A DNA stretch of 5,971 nucleotides from positions 1-5,971 of the forward strand of contig JAUVKE010000173.1 in the NCBI GenBank assembly GCA_030592105.1, written 5' to 3'. The DNA is from Desulfobacteraceae bacterium (GTDB lineage: Bacteria > Desulfobacterota > Desulfobacteria > Desulfobacterales > BuS5). Below are positions 1-5,811 of this stretch, piece after piece. The notes under the pieces are model-generated. The model was given only the letters and a program-made list of their open reading frames with translations. It was not told the origin of the DNA and did no database searches. How positions within the stretch are numbered: position 1 is the stretch's first letter; each line of letters begins with the position of its first letter. A program made the translations under genes and the position numbers.

Positions 1-489
1 AACAGATATATCCTTAAATATCTCAGCCAGGTCTCCATCTCAGAGAAAACAAAAACCCAGATTAAAATTAGAAAAGCCCTTGCTGCAGGTGATCTTGAAA
101 CTGTAAATGAAAATTTTCATTCCTTTTTTGCGTCAATCCCCCATGACTGGTACAGGAAAAACAGAATTTCAGAATATGAAGGATATTATGCATCAGTTTT
201 TTATGCATATTTTACTTCAACGGGTCTTGATGTAACTGCGGAAGATACTACAAATAAAGGGAGAATTGATTTAACAATAAAGTGTGATGATAAAATTTAT
301 ATTATTGAGTTCAAGGTCATTGAGGTTGATAAAACAAAAGAGTCTGCCATAAAACAGATAAAAAAGAAAAAATATGCTGAAAAACATCAGGAAAAAGAAA
401 AGACAATCTATCTTGTCGGCATAGAATTTTGCAAAGATGACAGAAATATAAAAAATTTTGTGTGGGAGGAGTGGCGCCCTCTTAACTAA
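1..489 (+). CDS. AAA-ATPase-like / PD-(D/E)XK nuclease family protein, C-terminal part (5' end outside window)
   Basis: An open frame runs from the window edge to a TAA at 487-489, giving the last 162 residues. What is seen: fragment residues 58-110 carry a PD-(D/E)XK nuclease core, with Glu60 in the helix YEGYYASVF, then GRID (Asp90), then IIEFK (Glu103, Lys105). This order and spacing match the PDDEXK_9 (DUF1703) domain. In that family the domain normally follows an N-terminal AAA-ATPase_like domain in a protein of about 500-600 residues, so the ATPase half would lie to the left of the window. The tail is lysine-rich (KQIKKKKY) and ends VWEEWRPLN, as is usual for the family. Known: these proteins occur in many copies in anaerobic bacteria, and their role (mobile-element or defence-linked) is not settled. 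The gene converges on the yhaON operon and shares only the 490-591 palindrome with it. All predicted catalytic residues are present, so the visible part does not look decayed. Confidence 0.87.
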   Translation, partial: NRYILKYLSQVSISEKTKTQIKIRKALAAGDLETVNENFHSFFASIPHDWYRKNRISEYEGYYASVFYAYFTSTGLDVTAEDTTNKGRIDLTIKCDDKIYIIEFKVIEVDKTKESAIKQIKKKKYAEKHQEKEKTIYLVGIEFCKDDRNIKNFVWEEWRPLN

Positions 490-591
490 ATTTCAGGAAT
501 ACGCTGAGCTATAATAAAATTTGAAAACCTCTGACAGCCAGAGGGTTTCAAATTTCACCATAGCTCAGCTCTGACATCTGATGCCTGAAAT
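490..591. repeat. Three-tier nested inverted repeat filling the convergent intergenic gap
   Basis: Three pairs of complementary arms are nested around one centre. The outer pair is 490-497 (ATTTCAGG) with 584-591 (CCTGAAAT), or 10 of 11 if extended to 490-500/581-591. The middle pair is 503-512 (GCTGAGCTAT) with 560-569 (ATAGCTCAGC), exact. The inner pair is 517-533 with 539-555, 16 of 17, with a 5-nt loop ACAGC. The gaps between inner and middle arms are symmetric (4 and 4 nt); those between middle and outer arms are not. The element begins right after the stop of the PD-(D/E)XK gene and ends right before the stop of yhaN. The arms are seen directly. Its role as a shared terminator or a mobile palindromic repeat is inferred. 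Confidence 0.85.
517..555. terminator. Probable bidirectional terminator hairpin
   Basis: The arms 517-533 and 539-555 form a 17-bp stem with one A/G mismatch (527 against 545) and a 5-nt loop. It sits between two converging genes, 28 nt after one stop codon and 37 nt before the other. Read on the minus strand, the stem ends in ...AAATTTTATTAT, a reasonable U-rich tail for ending yhaON transcription. Read on the plus strand, the stem ends in AAATTT and is followed by CACC, so termination in that direction should be weaker unless the A-tract and T-tract at the stem base suffice. The function is inferred from position and structure. Confidence 0.65.
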
Positions 592-3500
592 CTATACTAA
601 CAGATGCTGAACAAAGATTGAATCATCAATATTTTTTTCAACGAGTCTGAGAAGATGGGTGTGATGGGTAAAAAAAATAACCTGGGTCTGCCGGGATATT
701 TGTGCCAGCGCCTGCAATGCTGCAATTGCCCTTGTATCATCAAATTTTATCAAAATATCATCTATTATAAAAGGTACAGGTTCATTTTTTTCCAGGTAAT
801 CCTGGAGTCCGGAAAGACGCAGGGCAAGGTAAAGCTGATCTGCTGATCCGTCACTCATCCCTTCAACGCCGACGATTTGCCCGTTGTCCGGCCTTACCCC
901 TACTATTACAGGAAACCCGCTATCGTCGAATTCAGCGCGGATCCCTTCAAATGACCCCTTTGTAATTAATTTAAAAAGGGAAGATGCCCTTTTTAATATG
1001 GGACCCTGGCTCTTTTCCTGATACCGTTCTATCCCCATATTCAATACTTTTGCCGCAATTTTTAAGCGGGCATACTCCTGTGCATCCTTTTCAATCCGGC
1101 CCATGAGTATCTGGCTCTCTTCGGCCAGGCCGACTGCCCCGGCGCTCCCATCCATTTTCTTAAGTTCCGTACCTTCCCTTCCTATGGTCTGATCCAGTTC
1201 TGATTTTTTATCACCACATTTTTTAATCTCCTCTTCCAGCAAATCAATTTTACCTTCCATGGTATCAGGATTTACCTTTAGAGCATCTTTAATAAAATCA
1301 TCAATGAGATTCCCTCCACTTAATGGATGGAGCCTTTCACCCAACTCTTTTATTCCGTTTTCCAGTTCCCTGCGTATTTTTGACCTGTTTTCGGCCTCGG
1401 CAAGCTGTTCATATCTTTCGCAGCCTGCCTCCAGGCACATCTGATTGAGCTGAATTTCAATTTCTGAAATTTTTACATCTGCTTTAGCAATCCGCTCTTT
1501 ATCTTTTTTAAGCTGCCCCAAGAGGGTCTCTTCTTTAGAAAACGCAGCCCTTGCCATACTTAATTTATCATTTAGTTTGCGGCTTGCTTCCTGAGGTAAA
1601 AAATCGGCCAGATCTTTTGCCACAGCATTTACAATCCTGTCAACCTTTTTGCAAAAGGTCTCTTTATCCCGTTCAATGGCACGGAGATCCTCTTTTAAGG
1701 CATCTGTTTTTTTCAGTTTCTCGAATAGATTGTGGTGTTCATCCATAACAGCATTGGCATCATCAGGGAGAGTGCCGGCAGGAAGGCCCAGGGGTAAAAG
1801 AGCCTCTTCCCAGTTTTTTTTCCATTTTAAAAGCTCTGCCCTTGTGGAATCGACCCTGGCCTGGGCATCTTCAAGTTCCTGATTAAGTCGTATATTTTCT
1901 TTTTCCAGATGTTTTTTATTCTTTTGCAGATCATTTTCATATTCTATAATTTTCTTACCTTCTTCAATTAAATCTGTCAGTCTCTTACTTTCCCCACCAT
2001 TTACACCTGCGATTTTTTTTATACAGCTGTTTAATATTTTGATATGATGATCAATCTCGATTTTTAATTTATCTCCCTTTGCTTTACGTTCCCTTATATC
2101 TTTCCCCTTTTGGGCAAAAGTTCTGTGATTTTGTCCCCATATCCTCATTTCTTTAGGGGTTTTAGGGGATATTTTTGCCGGTTCCCATAAAATGACCCAC
2201 TCTTTTTCTATTTTTTCTTTTTTTTCCAGAGCAGCTTTAATCCGGTTTTTCATTTGATCTATCTGAGCTTTAAATGATTCCTGATCCACAATCAATTTAA
2301 CTTTGGCTGTTACCCGGTCAGCCTCCCTCCTGAGTCTGTCGGAAATTTCATCCGCCTTTTTAAGACTGATTTCAAAGGCATCTGCCAAAGTTTTTGCCTG
2401 GGGTATTTCTTTTATATAATCATCGATTTTTTCAGAAGAATCAGATCTATTATTCAAAATAGACAGGATAAATCGCCACCCCTTGTCCCTTTTTCCCCGG
2501 GCTGCTGCAAGATCTTTTTCTGTGGGAACTTCCTGTTTCAAATTAAGCTCGCTGATCTGCTTTTCAGCATCACCCAGATTTTTTTCAAGCTTAAGCAATT
2601 CATCTTTTAACCGGTTAATTTCAAGTTCAGATTCGCCGATTTTATCTTCAAAAATATTAATAATATCTGCCTCGGGCACACAAAGGCTCTCCAGCTCTTT
2701 TACTGACCCTTGCCAGATGGTCTGTTTCCCAAGCTCTATTCCCAGAGTTTTTAATGCTATTTTAATTTCGGATTGTTCATTAATATACTGTTTTTCCAGA
2801 ACCTTATAATCATCGGCCCGACGCAAAGAATCTTTTAATGGCTCAATATCGTGGACAATTCCCAACTCTTTTAGCTTTCTGTCTGCTGCGGTTATGCTGG
2901 ATGCAAGTTTTGGAATTGTCTCCTTGGCGGTTTCAAACAGGGTTATAATCTTGTCATATCCACGCCCCAGGGTTTTAATGCGTGAGGCTTCCTTGACCTT
3001 AATCCGCAATTTATGCGCATCTTCTATTTTTAAATCATCCCCAAGGGTGCTGAGTATATCTTTTGTCTCTTTTTGCAAAGAATTCATACTTGCTTGTAGT
3101 CTTATTCTATTTTTTTCTCCTTTTAACTGGCTACCTATATCCCGGTGGAGTTCCTCTATTTCCGCTGATCTGTCCAGCAAATCTTTGGGAACTTCAAGGC
3201 TTGACAGTTCATTCTCCACATCTTTTTTGCTATTAAATGCCTGGAGGCGGTCATTTTTCATGGATTCCAGACTTGTTACCCTGTTACGCCGTGATTCTGA
3301 AAATTTTTCAGGCAAAAGTATTGCTTTTACATAGCTTTGAAGTTTGTTTATCAGCTCTTTTCGTTTTGCAATTATAGGAAGGGATTGCCCAACACGTTTC
3401 AGGTAATTTAAAGAACTTTTTTTCTCTTCCAGTTCTTTTTCGATTTCTTTCTTTTTTTCCTGTGCCATGCGCAATCCCTTGTCATGCTCCTCCCATTGAC

Positions 3501-4113
3501 GGCTCGGGAGCTGGGCATCCCGCAAATTTTTACGATTTTTATTTAAAGCACTTATATTCTCATTGATTTTCGGTTTTTTTGCAGCGGGTTTAAAAAGGGC
3601 GTCTGTTTCGGATTTAAGCTGCTCCTGCACCTTGCGGAGACGGGACAGACCAGAGCCAGCAGCAAAAATAAGCTGCCCCATATTCCCTTTTCCGTGGATA
3701 ATCTCTTTTCCTCCACGTACAAGATCACCATGATCAATACCGAACATGGTAATAAAAAGATTTTCATCAACGCCGTTTAAATATTTGGTGAGAACAGACT
3801 CTTCAATAATATCCCCATCATCGGGAAGACGGAGTGTGCCACGTATTCCCTTACGCCGTACAAACTCCAGGACATCACCTTGAGCAGATTGAATTGTCCC
3901 TCCAATCCGCATTCGGGAATACGGGTGGATAAAATTATCAGTGGAACGTTGGGGAATACCGTAAAGCATATTTCTTAATCCCCGCAGGGCTGAACTTTTA
4001 CCAGCCTCATTTGGGCCGTTGATAATGTGAAGCCCTCCGGCTCCTTTGGTAAAGTCGATAACCGTATCAGTAAAGGGGCCATGGGCCAAAAGATTCAATT
4101 TAAGAAACTTCAC
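592..4113 (-). CDS. yhaN: YhaN-type AAA family ATPase (SbcC/Rad50-like, coiled coil), partner of the adjacent nuclease
   Basis: Predicted cytoplasmic SMC-like ATPase of 1173 residues that should drive DNA end processing with the upstream metallophosphoesterase. The N-terminal head has KFLKLNLLAHGPFTD and Walker A GPNEAGKSS (33-41), followed by family blocks such as FIHPYSRMRIGG and MFGIDHGDLV. A charged coiled coil covers roughly 180-1030. The C-terminal head has the ABC signature SDGSADQLYLALRL (1087 on), Walker B FIIDDILIKFDD (1115-1126) and the H-loop FFTHH (1145-1151). These match the AAA_27/COG4717 (YhaN) group, and the length is close to that usual for proteobacterial members. No CxxC zinc hook is present; the closest cysteine pair is C893-x4-C898. 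GTG at 4113 is chosen as the start because homology begins there and AGGAGG lies 6 nt upstream. An ATG at 4194 would add 27 unrelated residues overlapping yhaO. The gene is intact and ends at a TAG abutting the 490-591 palindrome. Confidence 0.92.
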   Translation of the reverse strand: MKFLKLNLLAHGPFTDTVIDFTKGAGGLHIINGPNEAGKSSALRGLRNMLYGIPQRSTDNFIHPYSRMRIGGTIQSAQGDVLEFVRRKGIRGTLRLPDDGDIIEESVLTKYLNGVDENLFITMFGIDHGDLVRGGKEIIHGKGNMGQLIFAAGSGLSRLRKVQEQLKSETDALFKPAAKKPKINENISALNKNRKNLRDAQLPSRQWEEHDKGLRMAQEKKKEIEKELEEKKSSLNYLKRVGQSLPIIAKRKELINKLQSYVKAILLPEKFSESRRNRVTSLESMKNDRLQAFNSKKDVENELSSLEVPKDLLDRSAEIEELHRDIGSQLKGEKNRIRLQASMNSLQKETKDILSTLGDDLKIEDAHKLRIKVKEASRIKTLGRGYDKIITLFETAKETIPKLASSITAADRKLKELGIVHDIEPLKDSLRRADDYKVLEKQYINEQSEIKIALKTLGIELGKQTIWQGSVKELESLCVPEADIINIFEDKIGESELEINRLKDELLKLEKNLGDAEKQISELNLKQEVPTEKDLAAARGKRDKGWRFILSILNNRSDSSEKIDDYIKEIPQAKTLADAFEISLKKADEISDRLRREADRVTAKVKLIVDQESFKAQIDQMKNRIKAALEKKEKIEKEWVILWEPAKISPKTPKEMRIWGQNHRTFAQKGKDIRERKAKGDKLKIEIDHHIKILNSCIKKIAGVNGGESKRLTDLIEEGKKIIEYENDLQKNKKHLEKENIRLNQELEDAQARVDSTRAELLKWKKNWEEALLPLGLPAGTLPDDANAVMDEHHNLFEKLKKTDALKEDLRAIERDKETFCKKVDRIVNAVAKDLADFLPQEASRKLNDKLSMARAAFSKEETLLGQLKKDKERIAKADVKISEIEIQLNQMCLEAGCERYEQLAEAENRSKIRRELENGIKELGERLHPLSGGNLIDDFIKDALKVNPDTMEGKIDLLEEEIKKCGDKKSELDQTIGREGTELKKMDGSAGAVGLAEESQILMGRIEKDAQEYARLKIAAKVLNMGIERYQEKSQGPILKRASSLFKLITKGSFEGIRAEFDDSGFPVIVGVRPDNGQIVGVEGMSDGSADQLYLALRLSGLQDYLEKNEPVPFIIDDILIKFDDTRAIAALQALAQISRQTQVIFFTHHTHLLRLVEKNIDDSIFVQHLLV

Positions 4114-4114
4114 C

Positions 4115-5374
4115 CTAATCCTCCTTTTGCATAAGTCTTTGAAAGAGCATGGGCCGTACCTGTTCCAAAATTTCTTTAAGCCATGCAGGATCATCCAGAA
4201 TTATTCCGTCGGGATCTTCTTTTATTTCTCTGGGAATTTTCTGGTCAAGATCGCTCAGTTCATCATATAAAGTGAGGAGCAAATCCGAGTCAGATCCCAG
4301 TTCATCAAAAAGCCCCGCAAGTTCCCCCATGGCCCCCTCCCCTTTTTTCGCATTTTGCTCAGATAAAGGGGGATGAGTCCGTATCCGTATTTTTTCAATC
4401 CAGACCATTTCTCCACTTATATCCAAGGCAGCCCCCCTGATCTCATTGTTCCATTTCTCAATGTCTGTAAAAAGTTCCTGATGAGCCGAAGTTTCACCCT
4501 CTATCAGAACCCTGACAACCAGGGGCATCCCAGGATTTTCATTTAACAGGTTCCCAAGATCTCCGGAAAACCGGTCAAGAATCTCATCACTGGTTTGGGC
4601 GCCTTTTGCGTCTATATTAAGATTTACCCACCTGATAACATCTAAGGTTCTGAATTCAAATGACGGTTTTTCCGTGGAATCTACACTGACCAGCATACAT
4701 CCCTTGGGACCGGTCTCTCTGATATGTCTCCCCTGGATATTTCCCGGAAAAAGGATTAAAGGATCATCACAAAGGATCTCTTTTTTATGAACATGGCCCA
4801 AAGCCCAGTAATCGTAGCCCAACCTGCGCAATCCTTCTAAAGTACAAGGGGCATAGGGCTCGTGTCCCTCCCGCCCGGAGAGGCTCGTATGGAGCAGACC
4901 AATATTAAAATAACCTGAAACAGGTGATGGATAAAGGAGTGACAGATCTTTTTTCACAGATGGTGACGCAAAACTCTGGCCGTGGATGGCGACATTTAAG
5001 TTCTCAATCAAAAAAGTTTCAGGTTTATCTGAAGGAAAAGTATGGACGTTGTCCGGCGGGCGGAGGCTTTTGGTTATTTTACTTGCTGCATCATGATTTC
5101 CAAAGATAATATAAACTAAAATTCCTGCATTTCGCAATTTTACTGTCTGGGATACAAAATAGAGCCCTGTGTTAAAATCTTTCCAATCTCCATCATAAAG
5201 ATCCCCTGCTATGACAATAAAATCAACTTTTTCGGAAATGGCAAGCTCCACCAGATTATTAAAGGCCCTGCGTGCAGCCTCTCTAATCTCATCCACAGGG
5301 GCTCCTTCGTAGGAATCGAGCTTGCGCAAAGAACTGTCCAGATGAATATCTGCTGTATGAATAAATTTAAACAT
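4115..5374 (-). CDS. yhaO: Metallophosphoesterase DNA repair nuclease, SbcD/Mre11-like (YhaO type)
   Basis: A 419-residue protein with the full calcineurin-like phosphoesterase motif set: DIH (Asp9, His11), GDLYD (57-61), GNHD (92-95), LLHTSL (His162) and GHVH (193-196), followed by GNIQGRH (211-217). These residues bind two metal ions, usually Mn2+, in Mre11/SbcD exonucleases (known). Residues from about 240 to the end form the less conserved capping or partner-binding part. Length fits COG0420/YhaO proteins. It should supply the 3'-5' exonuclease and endonuclease activity that the YhaN ATPase gates (inference from family and gene pairing). It is the first gene of the pair, with yhaN following after 1 nt. 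The start is supported by the usual N-terminus MFKFIHTADIHLD, but the DNA just upstream is A-rich with no good Shine-Dalgarno and holds a perfect dyad at 5383-5398. This may make translation or transcription of the operon conditional. Confidence 0.93.
   Translation of the reverse strand: MFKFIHTADIHLDSSLRKLDSYEGAPVDEIREAARRAFNNLVELAISEKVDFIVIAGDLYDGDWKDFNTGLYFVSQTVKLRNAGILVYIIFGNHDAASKITKSLRPPDNVHTFPSDKPETFLIENLNVAIHGQSFASPSVKKDLSLLYPSPVSGYFNIGLLHTSLSGREGHEPYAPCTLEGLRRLGYDYWALGHVHKKEILCDDPLILFPGNIQGRHIRETGPKGCMLVSVDSTEKPSFEFRTLDVIRWVNLNIDAKGAQTSDEILDRFSGDLGNLLNENPGMPLVVRVLIEGETSAHQELFTDIEKWNNEIRGAALDISGEMVWIEKIRIRTHPPLSEQNAKKGEGAMGELAGLFDELGSDSDLLLTLYDELSDLDQKIPREIKEDPDGIILDDPAWLKEILEQVRPMLFQRLMQKED
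4120..4127 (-). promoter_or_regulatory. Shine-Dalgarno sequence that sets the yhaN GTG start
   Basis: On the minus strand AAAGGAGG is followed by ATTAGG and then GTG (4113-4111), an optimal 6-nt spacing. The site lies inside the last codons of yhaO, whose TAG stop is at 4117-4115, so only one nucleotide separates the two reading frames. This arrangement suggests translational coupling and decides against the upstream ATG at 4194. Confidence 0.85.
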
Positions 5375-5382
5375 ATTTTTTT

Positions 5383-5398
5383 TAACAGTGTCCTGTTA
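5383..5398. promoter_or_regulatory. Perfect 6+4+6 dyad upstream of yhaO, possible operator or leader hairpin
   Basis: On the minus strand TAACAG-GACA-CTGTTA ends 8 nt before the yhaO ATG, where a Shine-Dalgarno would normally be. A third copy of the half-site (CTGTTA on the plus strand) is at 5428-5433. A TATAAC-like -10 overlaps one arm, but I find no convincing -35 at 16-18 nt. The dyad could be a repressor site or a small mRNA hairpin. It is seen directly; the role is inference. Confidence 0.45.
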
Positions 5399-5464
5399 TA
5401 AATTATTAGTACCTTACTCCTGGTTTTCTGTTACAAAAAACAAGAAAGTCGTTTGTATGGTATC

Positions 5465-5481
5465 AGTTGTCGGTTGTCAGT
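5465..5481. repeat. Degenerate heptamer repeat (RGTTGTC)
   Basis: AGTTGTC (5465-5471) is followed directly by GGTTGTC (5472-5478) and then AGT, with the related GGTATC just before. The period is 7 nt. Such short tandem heptamers turn up in intergenic DNA of several bacterial groups; no function is evident here. Confidence 0.5.
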
Positions 5482-5554
5482 AAAAGCATATCGATATTAA
5501 TTTATCTTCCTTTTGAATATTGCAGAAACCTGGCATAAAGCCAGAGGGAGGAAG

Positions 5555-5570
5555 GCGTATTATAATACGC
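5555..5570. repeat. Perfect 16-bp palindrome GCGTATTATAATACGC
   Basis: The sequence equals its own reverse complement. Because of this symmetry it contains TATAAT on both strands (plus 5561-5566, minus 5564-5559). A small CTGGC-ATAAA-GCCAG hairpin lies just to its left (5530-5544). It could be a protein-binding site, a two-way -10 element or part of a structured RNA. I find no matching -35 hexamer at normal spacing on either strand. Confidence 0.6.
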
Positions 5571-5601
5571 AGGCGGCCGATAACGGGTTTTATATGAAAA
5601 C

Positions 5602-5631
5602 GATAAATTGTGAATTATGAATTAAGGAATT
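5602..5631. repeat. Degenerate TGAATT heptamer-like repeat
   Basis: The units GATAAATT, GTGAATT, ATGAATT and AAGGAATT follow one another with a 7-8 nt period. The two central units differ at one base. This is the second heptamer-period tract in the same gap, with a sequence unrelated to the one at 5465-5481. Confidence 0.45.
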
Positions 5632-5683
5632 CTACTAATTTATAAAATCCCATTAAACGCTATCTTATTTTTATATTTTGTTG

Positions 5684-5697
5684 TGCCCGATAGGGCA
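5684..5697. repeat. Small hairpin TGCCC-GATA-GGGCA
   Basis: A 5-bp perfect stem closes a 4-nt loop and can be extended by G-U pairs to 5682-5699 on the plus strand. It is followed by two GCATGC palindromes (5695-5700 and 5713-5718). No T-tract follows it, so it is not a typical intrinsic terminator. Confidence 0.45.
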
Positions 5698-5719
5698 TGC
5701 CGGTTATAGGGCGCATGCA

Positions 5720-5749
5720 TTACATGTTTTTTTGTTAACAGACATGTAA
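5720..5749. repeat. 8-bp inverted repeat around a T-tract
   Basis: TTACATGT (5720-5727) is the reverse complement of ACATGTAA (5742-5749), with a 14-nt spacer that holds a T-run and the palindrome GTTAAC. It lies 63 nt beyond the stop codon of the PsiE-like gene in that gene's reading direction, so it might be a weak terminator or a binding site. The T-run is in the loop rather than after the stem, which argues against a standard terminator. Confidence 0.45.
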
Positions 5750-5811
5750 ACTGTACGTTATGGAATCGAAGGTTAAGAAAAATAACTTTTAATCATAATG
5801 AAAAAAACTCT

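Larger units (their letters stand above)
5375..5811. other. 437-nt intergenic region without a convincing gene; palindromes and short repeats
   Basis: No reading frame here has a family-like translation or a good ribosome-binding site on either strand; the longest pieces are a few dozen codons. From left to right it holds the yhaO-proximal dyad (5383-5398), a heptamer repeat of RGTTGTC units (5465-5481), a small hairpin CTGGC/GCCAG (5530-5544), a perfect 16-bp palindrome (5555-5570), a second heptamer-like repeat of TGAATT units (5602-5631), a TGCCC/GGGCA hairpin (5684-5697) and an 8-bp inverted repeat (5720-5749). The stretch 5530-5600 is noticeably richer in G and C than its flanks. The promoter of yhaON should lie in the left part of this region. 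Confidence 0.7.

Noticed and set aside
655..3334. Several plus-strand reading frames of 61-146 codons opposite yhaN
   Set aside because: They are antisense shadows of a strongly supported coding sequence; their translations are serine-, leucine- and phenylalanine-rich with no family resemblance, as expected for the complement of lysine- and glutamate-rich coiled coil.
3552..3770. Minus-strand 72-codon frame inside yhaN
   Set aside because: It is out of frame with the conserved N-terminal ATPase head, which is intact across the same bases; no ribosome-binding site or homology supports it.
4046..5109. Plus-strand frames of 61-75 codons opposite the yhaO/yhaN junction and yhaO
   Set aside because: They overlap conserved metallophosphoesterase sequence on the other strand and show no recognisable product.
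1..5374. PD-(D/E)XK ATPase plus YhaO-YhaN as one defence system
   Set aside because: The genes converge, are separated by a terminator-like palindrome and share no promoter; proximity alone does not support a joint system.
5501..5620. Plus-strand open stretch ending ...NTQAADNGFYMKTINCEL
   Set aside because: It is under 40 codons, lacks a clear start and ribosome-binding site, and overlaps a perfect palindrome; it resembles no family I know, so coding status is unsupported.
5682..5720. Resemblance of GTGCCC...GGGCATG to the 5' end of a bacterial group II intron
   Set aside because: The match is only a short hairpin; no domain V, no reverse transcriptase and no intron-length structure follow.
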